Source: CAYYJR01 sp964472305 (GTDB taxonomy: Bacteria > Armatimonadota > Hebobacteria > CAIYQO01). Taken from it: DNA of 64,000 nucleotides. The DNA lies in the NCBI GenBank assembly GCA_964472305.1, contig CAYYJR010000015.1:42267-106266 (forward strand). The letters run 5' to 3'. A model generated the notes under the pieces. It had not been told where the DNA came from. It saw only the letters and a list, made by a program, of their open reading frames with translations, and made no database searches. A program made the position numbers and the translations under genes. Shown here piece by piece: positions 42,063 through 50,705 of this stretch; position 1 is the stretch's first letter; each line of letters opens with the position of its first letter.

Positions 42063-43085
42063 ATGACATCCTGGCACGGTAAAGCGCTGACTGTTTGCGG
42101 TCCGGTTGAACCGGCGGCATTGGGCCGCGTCATGATGCACGAACACTTGCATAGTGACTGTTACGACTGGGAGCGGCAGGAGCTGATTGACGAGGAAAAG
42201 CCGATCACCCCGGAGCGGCGTGACCTGTTGCGCCGCGAGGCGGTGCCTTTCATGGCGAAATGGCCCGACTACGGCTGCCGCGCCTATGTGGAGACCACCC
42301 CGGCGCCGTGGCGCGCGTGGCCCGACATGTATGTGGAAGCCGCGCACGCCGCTAATATCCACATCATCCTCTGCACCGGTTTTTATGCCGAGATGAATCC
42401 CAATGAGTACTGGGTAAAAAAGGAAGCAGATCGCGCGTGGTCGTTCATGCGCGACGCCTCCGAAGAGGCCATGGCCGATTTCTGCATCCGGGAGATATTG
42501 GAAGGCGTGCATGGCACCGCCGTGCACGCCGGCGCCATCAAGCTGGGCACGCGCAACCCGGTCATGAGCGCGATCGAGGCGAAGGCGTTCCGCGCCGGCG
42601 CGAAAGCGCAGCGCGCCACCGGCGTGCACATCACCACCCATTGCACGCAACTCGGAGCGGAAACCGACCAGCTCAGTGCCCTCGACCGTGCAGGCGTCGA
42701 TCTCAGCCGCGTGGTGATCGGCCATACCGCCTGGCACCTGATGCATCCCGACTACCGAAAAATCTGCATCGAATGGATGCGGCGCGGGGCGAATTTCCTG
42801 CCGACCAACCTGGGGGTAACCGACGACGGCGCCTGCTGGCGCCCGCTCATCGAAGCCATCCACGAAGTGTTCGATGCCGGCTTGGGTGATAAGCTTTCCT
42901 TCGGCACCGACTGGGCGTTCGTCTCCGAATCCGAGCCGTTCACCGCGTGCACGTTTATCCCCCCGCCGCCGTTCATCCACTTTTTCACCAACACCCTCCC
43001 CGCCTTCCGCGCCATGGGATTGACGCCGGCAGAAGAAGAAACGATGATGGCGACCAACCCGCAACGGGTGATTCCGGTGCAATGA
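42063..43085 (+). CDS. Phosphotriesterase-homology amidohydrolase
   Basis: 340 residues, TIM-barrel metal hydrolase. Binuclear-site residues are visible as MHEHLHSD (HxH), AIKLG (carbamylated Lys), THCTQ and GHTAWH (His), and GTDWAF (Asp). Family members act as lactonases or esterases far more often than on organophosphates, so a sugar lactonase is the more likely role given the neighbouring dehydrogenase. GAGGTG precedes the ATG. Third gene of the cluster, 41 bp after the dehydrogenase. Confidence 0.88.
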   Translation: MTSWHGKALTVCGPVEPAALGRVMMHEHLHSDCYDWERQELIDEEKPITPERRDLLRREAVPFMAKWPDYGCRAYVETTPAPWRAWPDMYVEAAHAANIHIILCTGFYAEMNPNEYWVKKEADRAWSFMRDASEEAMADFCIREILEGVHGTAVHAGAIKLGTRNPVMSAIEAKAFRAGAKAQRATGVHITTHCTQLGAETDQLSALDRAGVDLSRVVIGHTAWHLMHPDYRKICIEWMRRGANFLPTNLGVTDDGACWRPLIEAIHEVFDAGLGDKLSFGTDWAFVSESEPFTACTFIPPPPFIHFFTNTLPAFRAMGLTPAEEETMMATNPQRVIPVQ

Positions 43086-43158
43086 CTCTTGGCTCGTGGC
43101 TCGTGACCACCGGAGCGCAAGCAGGAGCTATTAACGCAAGAGCTTGAAGGAGAATGCG

Positions 43159-43788
43159 ATGCGTGCCCTGATTATCCTGGGCACCAGGGTGCACGGCACG
43201 GAGATGGCGGAGATCGTCGAGCGCGTCAACCACGCGGCGCCCACGTGGAATCTGCTGGGCTTCATCTCACCTAAGGGTGAGTTCCTGGGTGAGGAACGCA
43301 ACGGGTATCCCGTGCTGGGCAAGCCGGAGGTATTGGCGGAGTATCCCGACGCCTGGCTGGTGCCGGACAACGAATGGCCGCGCGTTATCGCGGTGCCGCA
43401 CGAACGGTTGGTCTCGCTCATCGATCCGAATTGCGTTGTCTCGCGCACCGCGCGCATCGGCATTGGCTGCGTACTCTATCCCGGCTGCTTCGTTGGATTG
43501 AACGCAATTATCGGCGACAACGTCTTCGCACTCAGCGGATGCATCATCAACCACGATGACGTGATCGAGGAGCGTTCCGTACTCGCCAGCGGGATTACGC
43601 TGGCCGGCGCGGTGCACGTCGAACCGTATTGTTACCTCGGCCAGTCATGCACCGTGCGCCAGTTCCTGCGCATCGGCGCCGGCAGTCTGGTCGGCATGGG
43701 CGCGGTGGTAGTCAAAGACGTTCCACCCAACAGCGTCATGATCGGCAATCCCGCCCAACGCCTGCGCGACCGCGTGGCAATGGCGTAA
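43159..43788 (+). CDS. NeuD/PglD-like sugar O-/N-acyltransferase (left-handed beta helix)
   Basis: 209 residues: an N-terminal Rossmann-like nucleotide-sugar domain (MRALIILGTRVHGTEMAE) and a C-terminal hexapeptide-repeat beta helix (ARIGIGCVLYPGCFVGLNAIIGDNV, LRIGAGSLVGMGAVVVKDVP), with the catalytic His in INHDDVI. Such enzymes acetylate sialic acid or UDP-amino sugars. AAGGAG lies 7 nt before the ATG. Its place in a catabolic cluster is unusual, since family members usually sit in surface-glycan loci. Confidence 0.88.
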   Translation: MRALIILGTRVHGTEMAEIVERVNHAAPTWNLLGFISPKGEFLGEERNGYPVLGKPEVLAEYPDAWLVPDNEWPRVIAVPHERLVSLIDPNCVVSRTARIGIGCVLYPGCFVGLNAIIGDNVFALSGCIINHDDVIEERSVLASGITLAGAVHVEPYCYLGQSCTVRQFLRIGAGSLVGMGAVVVKDVPPNSVMIGNPAQRLRDRVAMA

Positions 43789-43891
43789 CGATGACCGAGA
43801 CCCCTTTACCTGGAGAGGGGCGCGTGTATCCGGCAGGAGAGCCCCCCATCTCCTGACAGGAAAGAGACGGGGAGGGATCACGGAGCACCCT

Positions 43892-45124
43892 ATGACTTCA
43901 AAAGAACGGATGATTGCTGCCTGGACAGGACGCACGGCGGATTATGTACCGCTCACCACCTGGTGTTTCGGGTTGCGCGTGCCGCCAGCGTTGCGCTGGC
44001 GCACGGCGGATGGGGACGAGGTGGTCTACTGGTATTCACTGCGCATGGAACATCTGCACACGCTGCCGCAGGCGTGGACGCTGGCGGATGATTTCCGCCG
44101 CGTGCTCGCGTGGCAGTCGCTGGGGGTGGACGATTTGCTCGACGTCTCGGTGCCGTGGAGCCTCAACCCGGCGGTCACCTGGCGTGAATCCGTCCAGCCG
44201 GCAAGCAAGGGCGGTTATTCCGTGCGCGTGCGCGAGTATGATACCCCGGCAGGGCCGTTGCGCCATGCGGTGGCCATCACCGGGGAAGATCCGGGCGCGG
44301 GTTGGGTGGTACAGCCGGAGACGCTACCGCTGATCGAGGATTTCAATATCCCGCGCGCGGTGGAGCACGTCGTGAGCAGCCCGGCGGACATTCCCGCGTT
44401 ACGCCATCTCTTCGCGCCGCCCGACGCGGAGGCGCGTGCCTGGTTCGCCGCACGGCTGGCGGCGATTCGTCCCTTCGCCGACGCGCACGGCGTACCGGTG
44501 CAGGCGTGGGCCGGCTTCGGCATGGACGCGGTGGTGTGGTTCTGCGGCACCGAAGGCGCCATCATGCTGGCGCTGGAGGAGCCGGAAGCCTTCGCGGCAT
44601 TGATGGCGGTGATCGCCGAGACCGACGCTGCTCGCGTGGAACTGGCTGCCGCGGCGCCGGAGGTGGATTTAATCGTTGACCGCGGCTGGTACTCCTCCAC
44701 CGACTTCTGGTCGCCGACGCTCTTCGACACGTTCGTTTATCCGCGCATCGCGCAACTCGCCGCTCTCGCCCACCGCCACGGCAAACCGTATGCGTACGTG
44801 ATGACAACCGGGGTAGAGATTCTTGGTCCGCGGCTGGCCGACGCCGGGGTGGACGTGCTCTACTTCGTCGATCCGGTACAGGATCGTCTCGCGCTGGAAC
44901 GCGCGCGCGAACTGCTGGGTGGCCGTATGACGCTGGTGGGCGGCACCAACGCGCTTTCGCTCGCCGCGAACGACCCCACCCGCGTCCGCGACGAAGTCCA
45001 CCGCGCGCTCGATGTGCTCGGTCCGACCAATCGCTTCATCCTCCACCCCGTTGACGCCGTATTCCCCGACACTCCATGGGAAGGCATCGAGCAGTTGATC
45101 GCGGCGTGGCGAGAGTACCGGTGA
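43892..45124 (+). CDS. Uroporphyrinogen-decarboxylase-like (URO-D superfamily) protein
   Basis: 410 residues. MTSKERMIAAWTGRTADYVPL and the HRHGKPYAYVMTTG, DPVQD and GGTNALSLA segments match the URO-D/MtaA/CmuA superfamily of decarboxylases and methyltransferases. It is not haem-pathway HemE: length and motifs fit the divergent paralogues common in environmental genomes. GGAGCACCCT precedes the ATG. Last gene of the cluster. Function could be methyl transfer or decarboxylation of an unknown substrate. Confidence 0.82.
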   Translation: MTSKERMIAAWTGRTADYVPLTTWCFGLRVPPALRWRTADGDEVVYWYSLRMEHLHTLPQAWTLADDFRRVLAWQSLGVDDLLDVSVPWSLNPAVTWRESVQPASKGGYSVRVREYDTPAGPLRHAVAITGEDPGAGWVVQPETLPLIEDFNIPRAVEHVVSSPADIPALRHLFAPPDAEARAWFAARLAAIRPFADAHGVPVQAWAGFGMDAVVWFCGTEGAIMLALEEPEAFAALMAVIAETDAARVELAAAAPEVDLIVDRGWYSSTDFWSPTLFDTFVYPRIAQLAALAHRHGKPYAYVMTTGVEILGPRLADAGVDVLYFVDPVQDRLALERARELLGGRMTLVGGTNALSLAANDPTRVRDEVHRALDVLGPTNRFILHPVDAVFPDTPWEGIEQLIAAWREYR

Positions 45125-45330
45125 AATTGATGTACCACGGAGGCGTGAGTTCCTCACGGTCGCTGTTTCGTACCTCCGTGGTTGACGTCTGTTGTGCCGG
45201 CCGAATGCTGCAACCGCCCCTGCAACGTAAAACGCGCATGAACCACTCGCCACGTGCTCACGCCGGGCGGGAAACCGCTACCAGAGTATATCCTCTGCTT
45301 TCACCAGCGTATCTTTCTGCTGAAACCGGT

Positions 45331-45336
45331 TATAAT
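45331..45336 (+). promoter_or_regulatory. -10 box of the patatin-like gene
   Basis: TATAAT, 24 nt before the ATG at 45361. Confidence 0.55.
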
Positions 45337-45360
45337 ACCAAACAGAAGGTGGTAACCATC

Positions 45361-46167
45361 ATGAAGATCGGTGTGGCATTAAGCGGCGGCGGCGCGCTGG
45401 GAGCAGCGCATATGGGCGTGTTGGAAGCGCTGGAACGCCACCACATTCCCATCGATGCCATCTCCGGCGCTTCCGCGGGGGCGCTGATCGGCTTGCTGTA
45501 TGCCGACGGTGGTCTCGCTGCTATCGAGCACTGCCTCGCGGAGCTGACCGCACACGGCATGATTAACACCAAAACGCCGTTGTTGCGCACGCCCCACGCC
45601 TTCTTCGCCGACTTCCAGGAGATCCTGCGCCGTCATATACGCGCAAAAACGTTTCGCGACCTGCGCTGCCGGTTCTGCTGCGTGGCAACCGAACTCGCCA
45701 CCGGCCAGATGCTCCTTTTCGACGATGGCGACCCCATCCCCGCCGTGATGGCTTCCGCCGCTTATCCCGGCGTCTTCCCGGTGCAGATGCTCGACGGTCG
45801 GGTGGTGATCGACGGCGCGGTGGTACGCAACGTGCCGGCGGACGTGTTGCGCGCCCGCGGAGTCGAGTGCGTCATCGGTTCCTCGCTTTACGGCCTGTCG
45901 CAGCTCACTCCCGTGCAATGCCGTGGCCGGATGAGCCGCATTCAGACCATCCTGCGCGCCTTTGAAATCATGCAACTCGAACTTAGCCACCTGCTCATCC
46001 AGGATTGTGAATTCTGTTTCACCCCGCCGGTCGAAGGCTTCAAATGGTATGATTTCAGCCGCGTTTACGAGATCCGCGACGTGAGCCGCGCCTACGCCGA
46101 GACGCAAATGCCCGCACTGCTGGCAATGCTTGATGGACGCGTGGCGAGTAACCGTACCCGGCGGTGA
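45361..46167 (+). CDS. Patatin-like phospholipase (RssA type)
   Basis: 268 residues, serine lipase of the patatin family: oxyanion loop SGGGALGAAHMG (9-20), nucleophile GASAG (Ser about 41) and catalytic Asp in DGAVV (about 156). Single-domain, no signal peptide, like RssA/YchK group members; expected to cleave acyl groups from membrane lipids at the cytoplasmic face. AAGGTGG precedes the ATG by about 8 nt. The frame is open far upstream to 45076, but no start or homology supports the extension. Confidence 0.9.
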   Translation: MKIGVALSGGGALGAAHMGVLEALERHHIPIDAISGASAGALIGLLYADGGLAAIEHCLAELTAHGMINTKTPLLRTPHAFFADFQEILRRHIRAKTFRDLRCRFCCVATELATGQMLLFDDGDPIPAVMASAAYPGVFPVQMLDGRVVIDGAVVRNVPADVLRARGVECVIGSSLYGLSQLTPVQCRGRMSRIQTILRAFEIMQLELSHLLIQDCEFCFTPPVEGFKWYDFSRVYEIRDVSRAYAETQMPALLAMLDGRVASNRTRR

Positions 46168-46617
46168 GCGATTTGTGGCGAACGGCAGTGGGTCGTCACG
46201 TTTCATCGAATAGCACTGATGAGTGCACCAGGTGGTTGAGACCCGAACAGCGTCTCGCCATCACTGCCGGTGCCGTGGTCGTATCGATACCACCGCGGCG
46301 GTCGTGCGCGTGACCAATGAACGTTCCCGGACAGCCGATCGGCCGTCATGCTGGTCACGGCGCGCCTGCGGTACTTGGCGGGCAAGACAGGGGGACGAAA
46401 CGCTATTTGAATATGCAACGCCTCAGGGATGCGGAACCTTCCCCCGAGGAGGCCAGCTAACCAGACAGACGAGAGCGCTCAGGCTTAAAAGAAAAGTGCG
46501 AAAGATTCCGTACACTACCCGGCGCTTCGTGAGCCGCCGTGGAATGCACGGGTGAGCGGCGAACCTGTCGGGGGTGTTTGGACATACTTACCTGTCGAGC
46601 CTGCGGGAGATTGCCCG
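46168..46617. other. Intergenic stretch without supported gene
   Basis: 450 bp between convergent genes. No convincing frame, RNA or terminator was found. Confidence 0.45.
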
Positions 46618-48771
46618 TTACCGCGGCGTCACATACTTCTCCTGCAGTTGCTGGATATACGGTTGTAAATCCGCGCGCTTGGCAGACGCCAGGACGCCGA
46701 TGATGTTGACGCGAACGGCACTGGGAAGGTCGGCGATCACGTTGGCGGCGCGCAGGCGATCCAGTTCCAACGTCATCAAGCTGAAATACCCCTCAAGCAG
46801 TTTCGGATCGCGCACGATGGTCATGGCGACCGCCAGGCCTTCACGCAGCAGGACCGATGACTTTTTGGTATAGGCATCGAGAGCGAGTACCTCGCGCAGT
46901 GCGGCATCGAACAGGGCATACGCCGGCAGATTGGGCGCCCGTGGCGGGCGCGGCGCTCTATCGTAGAGCGGCATCGGGTCCTGGCCGCTGGCTTCCCACA
47001 TGCACAACTTCGTCAGGAAGGCAAAACGATTGTTCAATTCGCCGTCATCAAGGGTGCCGGCTTTCAACTCGGCGCCGACGTGGCGCGCCATCAAGCCCGC
47101 AAGCTGCGCCATGTCGTCGCGGGTGTCCGGGTACAGCACCATCAGGTAAAAGATGGCTTCGGTCTGCTCCTGCGTCTCTCCCTCACCCGGCGTCACGCCT
47201 TCGTGCGGCTTGTCGGGGAATTGTTCGGGGGTGCCGTCATAATGCGTCCAGCCGCCGGGCGGCGGGGGAATCTGGTAAGTGATGCGACGGGAGAGGATCT
47301 CGGCGGCCTTGTCCGGTTGGCGGGCGACGGTATACGCCGTGGCCAGCGGCAGGCGAAGCGAGACGTTCGGATCACTGGAGCGCGCCCGCAGGCAACCGAC
47401 GGGATCGAGCGCCACCGTCCCTTCCAGCAAGCTCGCGACGGTGCGCTGCCAGTTGGCGACCTCCTTCAACGGGCGGTAGGGCGGCGGTGGTGCGCCGAAC
47501 GCCATCACCGGCGGCTCCATGGGCAGGTCGCGCATCAACGCGCGCCAGAGTTGATTGCCGTACCAGCGCGCGAGGCGCGTGCGTGTCTCCGCGTCGCGGT
47601 CGCCGATCTCGCGCAACAGGGCAGGCGCGGCGGCCAGCGCGGTGGCGGGGTCGCTGTCGAGCAGGCCGTTCCAGGCATCCAGCCGGCGTTCCAGCGTGGC
47701 GCCCTTCTTTGTCAATTCCGCCTGGTATTTGACGGTGGCATCCGCGAACTGCTTGCCGACCAGGCAGGCGTCACCGGCCAACAGGAGATCAGATGCCCCG
47801 GTCAGTTGCTGCCGGTCGTCGATGCCCGGCACCGTCTTCTTCGCTTGGGGCAACCAGTCGAGAAATCCCAGGTACTGCAGACGTATGCTGCGCGTGGCGG
47901 GCGCCGGCACCGTGGTGATGGCTTTCGCGTAGAGCGCGGCGGCTTCCGGGAGCAACTGGTTGGACCAGAGGAAGAGCGCCGCGCGGCCTTGCGTCTCCGC
48001 ATCGGTGGGGTTGGCGGTCGCCAGGCCGTTCACCATGGCGATGCCGTCCGCCTGCTTCCCGTTCTGCGCCAGCCGTTCCGCGTTGCCGATGGAAGCGAAC
48101 GGCACGCCGTTGGTGCCTTTCTCCAACTGCAGCGCCAGCGCGAAGAGTTCCGCCGGCGGCACCATCACCTCTTTCGGTGTCTTCAGGTAGAGGTTGAAGG
48201 ACAATTCCGCCAGCATGCGCCGGTTGGCCGGGTCGAGCCGTTTATCCATCAGCGCGTCCAGCGGTCCGCGTTTGTCTTTCGGGATCGCTGCCCAGGCGAT
48301 GACGCGCTTGCCCGGCATCTCTACCCCGGCCACCACGCTCACGGCGTTGCCGGCTAAATCGTAGCCATGTTCTGCCAGCAGCTTGCGCGCCGCGGACAAT
48401 GCCCGCGGGTCAGGAGCTCCTCCCTCGAACAGCCGCGACAGGCCGTTCAGGTCGCCACCCAGCAATTGCCGTGTCGCGTCCAGGTAACGCAACGCTGCCG
48501 GCGACGCCGCCAGCAATTCGCGCACCTGCTTTCCGCTTGCGCCGTCCCAGTTCGCTGTCTTATCCAGCGCGATGGCGGCAACGGCAATCATTGCGAATTC
48601 GCCTGCCGGCTTCTGCGCGGAGGGCGCCAGTTCAGTCTGGACGTTTGCCAGGTAGGTGGCGTAGTCTTTGGCGGCGAACGCCATCATCGCCGGCGAGGCA
48701 GCCTGTTGCGCGAACGCTGGCGTGAATAGCAGGGTTAACAGGAGCAGCAGTGACATCCTGTAAAGCATCAT
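46618..48771 (-). CDS. Large exported alpha-helical repeat protein (TPR-like)
   Basis: 717 residues with a signal peptide (LLLLLTLLFTPAFAQQ). The rest is Ala/Leu-rich helix, with TPR-like pairs such as AALFLWSNQLLPEAAALYAKAI and ACLVGKQFADATVKYQAELTKKG. No catalytic motif is seen; a proline-rich linker (MAFGAPPPPYRP) divides it around residue 425. Probably a periplasmic scaffold or assembly factor. GGAGG lies 4-7 nt before the ATG pair. Confidence 0.7.
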   Translation of the reverse strand: MMLYRMSLLLLLTLLFTPAFAQQAASPAMMAFAAKDYATYLANVQTELAPSAQKPAGEFAMIAVAAIALDKTANWDGASGKQVRELLAASPAALRYLDATRQLLGGDLNGLSRLFEGGAPDPRALSAARKLLAEHGYDLAGNAVSVVAGVEMPGKRVIAWAAIPKDKRGPLDALMDKRLDPANRRMLAELSFNLYLKTPKEVMVPPAELFALALQLEKGTNGVPFASIGNAERLAQNGKQADGIAMVNGLATANPTDAETQGRAALFLWSNQLLPEAAALYAKAITTVPAPATRSIRLQYLGFLDWLPQAKKTVPGIDDRQQLTGASDLLLAGDACLVGKQFADATVKYQAELTKKGATLERRLDAWNGLLDSDPATALAAAPALLREIGDRDAETRTRLARWYGNQLWRALMRDLPMEPPVMAFGAPPPPYRPLKEVANWQRTVASLLEGTVALDPVGCLRARSSDPNVSLRLPLATAYTVARQPDKAAEILSRRITYQIPPPPGGWTHYDGTPEQFPDKPHEGVTPGEGETQEQTEAIFYLMVLYPDTRDDMAQLAGLMARHVGAELKAGTLDDGELNNRFAFLTKLCMWEASGQDPMPLYDRAPRPPRAPNLPAYALFDAALREVLALDAYTKKSSVLLREGLAVAMTIVRDPKLLEGYFSLMTLELDRLRAANVIADLPSAVRVNIIGVLASAKRADLQPYIQQLQEKYVTPR

Positions 48772-48999
48772 GCGCCTCCTTGGTTTGGGAGAGAGGACGA
48801 TAACAATCTATTCGCTTACACTGTCGAGATAACCTCTGCTATTTTCATCAATTGAAAAAATACGTTGCCATGTCATGTCTGTCAGGGCACGCCCGGTGAT
48901 GGGCAGGTCGTTCACGCGGACAACCCATACCGAGACGGTGATGGTGTTTGTCCCGCCGAAGTGCTGGACGAGTGGGTGGGCAGCGGATCCGCCAGTCAC

Positions 49000-49275
49000 T
49001 CATCGAGGCGGCCATACAGTATCGTCGTAGGCGTCGCTGGAGAGCAGCTCGCCGGTGGCGTCCAGGCGGTGGGCGACGTTGCCGAGGGGGTCGTACAGGT
49101 AGAAGACATCCCCGCAGCTCACCAGGCCGTCCGCGCCCCACACGTGCACGGCGGTCACGTCGCCGTCGCCGTCCATCTCAGCGACCAGCGCCTCCCCGTC
49201 ATACAGATAATACGTCGTGGTCTCGCCGGATTCCTTCCACGCGCGCAAGCCGTCGTCGCGATAGCCGGCGCTCAT
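49000..49275 (-). pseudogene. RHS/YD-repeat fragment
   Basis: A short open stretch coding YRDDGLRAWKESGETTTYYL, YDGEALVAEMDGDG and VFYLYDPLGNVAHRLDATGE, the tell-tale YD repeats near the C-terminal core of RHS proteins. It ends at 49000 and lacks the DPIGY/GLxYxxYRYYDP core, and has no upstream body. The sequence at 48780-49000 may be its decayed 3' part in another frame. Its 5' edge abuts a copy of the 25-kb insertion element's end, pointing to element-linked decay. Confidence 0.7.
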
Positions 49276-49302
49276 CGCCGTGCCACACGAGAAAAACGCA
49301 GC

Positions 49303-49332
49303 ATTCTGCAATTACCTCTCTTCCCTGTGCCT
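49303..49332 (+). repeat. Solitary copy of the insertion-element inverted-repeat end
   Basis: ATTCTGCAATTACCTC is identical (16 bp) to the reverse complement of the left-end repeat of the 25.3-25.9 kb element, and the next bases CTTCCCTGTGCC are similar. A matching second end was not found nearby. Confidence 0.6.
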
Positions 49333-49390
49333 GGTTTCGCGATCTGCCGACAACTGCAACCGAAAGCCTTCAAAACCGCAGCGACAGCCA

Positions 49391-50116
49391 CTATGGATCC
49401 ACCAGCGTGGCCAGCACGCCCCAGGCGGTGCCGAGGAGGGCGCCGGCGATGACATCGCGTGGGTAGTGGGCGCCGACATAAATGCGTGTGAGGCCGATCA
49501 AGACCGCGAACGCATACAGCACAACGGTGCCGGTGATATCCTGCTGAAAACGGTACGCCAGCAGCGTGACCAGGAAAAAGGTCTGCGTAGTGTGGCCGCT
49601 GGGAAACGAGCCGCCGCGCTCGCGCCAGCCGACCAGTCGCGTGCCTTCCATGGCGATAAACGGGCGGTTGCGCCGCGTCAGCAGCTTCACCGCCTCTACC
49701 ACCAGCCATACGGTAATGGTGCCGAGGACGATCTCCATCGCCACGCGACGCAAGTGCAGCAGATATAACAGCCCGGCTGCGGCAAATGCGGCCACCATGC
49801 TGCCGAGTTGCGTCACCTGCCAGACCACTTGATCCAGCCAGTCACTGCGAAAACCGTGCAGATTGAGCATGACGAAGACGCGGGTATCGAATTGTTGCCC
49901 GACCGACCAGACCAGCGTGACGGCAACGATGGTGAAGGCGCACACCAATCCCACCAGCACCCGCTGGGCCCACAGCGCTGCCAGCAATGCTGCCCGCGCC
50001 TCACCCGGCAACCGGACGAGAAACACCGCCAGCAGGATCCCCAGCGTGATCAGCAAAATATGATGGCGATATAACGCCCAAAACTGTACCGCGCGCGATT
50101 TCAACCCGCTGCACAT
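49391..50116 (-). CDS. PAP2-family membrane phosphatase
   Basis: 241 residues, five to six membrane segments, with the three-part phosphatase signature: KLLTRRNRPF, PSGHTT and TRIYVGAHYPRDV (catalytic His in parts 2 and 3). Likely dephosphorylates undecaprenyl pyrophosphate, phosphatidate or a similar lipid phosphate on the outer face of the membrane. TATGAT lies 6 nt before the ATG, so the message appears leaderless. Monocistronic. Confidence 0.9.
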   Translation of the reverse strand: MCSGLKSRAVQFWALYRHHILLITLGILLAVFLVRLPGEARAALLAALWAQRVLVGLVCAFTIVAVTLVWSVGQQFDTRVFVMLNLHGFRSDWLDQVVWQVTQLGSMVAAFAAAGLLYLLHLRRVAMEIVLGTITVWLVVEAVKLLTRRNRPFIAMEGTRLVGWRERGGSFPSGHTTQTFFLVTLLAYRFQQDITGTVVLYAFAVLIGLTRIYVGAHYPRDVIAGALLGTAWGVLATLVDP

Positions 50117-50122
50117 ACTCGT

Positions 50123-50128
50123 ATCATA
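50123..50128 (-). promoter_or_regulatory. -10 box of the PAP2 gene (leaderless)
   Basis: TATGAT on the minus strand, 6 nt before the ATG at 50116; no clear -35. Confidence 0.5.
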
Positions 50129-50179
50129 CTCCGGCTGACGCGATAAAACATCCTATCCCTTGTCGCAAACTGGCGTGAA

Positions 50180-50473
50180 GTGCACAACACAAGCCACGAT
50201 GTCTGGAAACCAGTTGGGAGAAGCGGACCAATCGATAACACCAAACAGCGTGTTGAATATCGGTTCTCACCGTTTAACCCTGACTACCGGTATAGGGTGG
50301 TGATCGGACTGTATTTTGATAGCAATACCTGGGTTGGGAGCGGGATCTTTACCCTACAGGGTGGAGTAATCCTTGTCATTGAACGTGTGAAAACGTTACT
50401 CGATAGCACAAAATTCAAGGAACTTGTCTTGTGCGATAGCCAGGAATATGAGGAGAGCATCGAGCCGGCATAA
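50180..50473 (+). CDS. Hypothetical protein, 97 residues
   Basis: A small frame starting with GTG at 50180, less GC-rich than its surroundings (for example IDNTKQRVEYRFSPFNPDY and VKTLLDSTKFKELVLCDSQ), as seen in recently acquired genes. No ribosome site is convincing and no family recognised. It could be a truncated remnant of a larger protein. 50474-50601 holds no gene. Confidence 0.45.
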   Translation: MHNTSHDVWKPVGRSGPIDNTKQRVEYRFSPFNPDYRYRVVIGLYFDSNTWVGSGIFTLQGGVILVIERVKTLLDSTKFKELVLCDSQEYEESIEPA

Positions 50474-50601
50474 CATAACGTGTTCGTCCTCCCGTCAGGG
50501 ATGGTTCCCTCGTCAAAACCCCGCTTCTGACGCCCGCGCCATAGTCAGACGTGGCTGTCGACCGCCAAAATACATCCGCGTGCTCGCTTCGCCGGGCTGA
50601 T

Positions 50602-50630
50602 TTGCATTCCGCCGTATGTTCTGTTATATT
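50602..50630 (+). promoter_or_regulatory. Promoter of ilvB-ilvN
   Basis: TTGCAT, 17-bp spacer, TATATT; leader of about 70 nt. The hairpin CCGAG-gcgacat-CTCGG in the leader overlaps the start of the Shine-Dalgarno (CTCGGAGG). Confidence 0.65.
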
Positions 50631-50705
50631 ATTTTCACACTCTGTTGGGCAATCCGCTTGCACGCGGGTTGTTCAGACCGAGGCGACATCTCGGAGGAAT
50701 TGCAT

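Noticed and set aside
50180..50473. Toxin or antitoxin gene.
   Set aside because: No partner gene and no family resemblance; kept only as a hypothetical protein.
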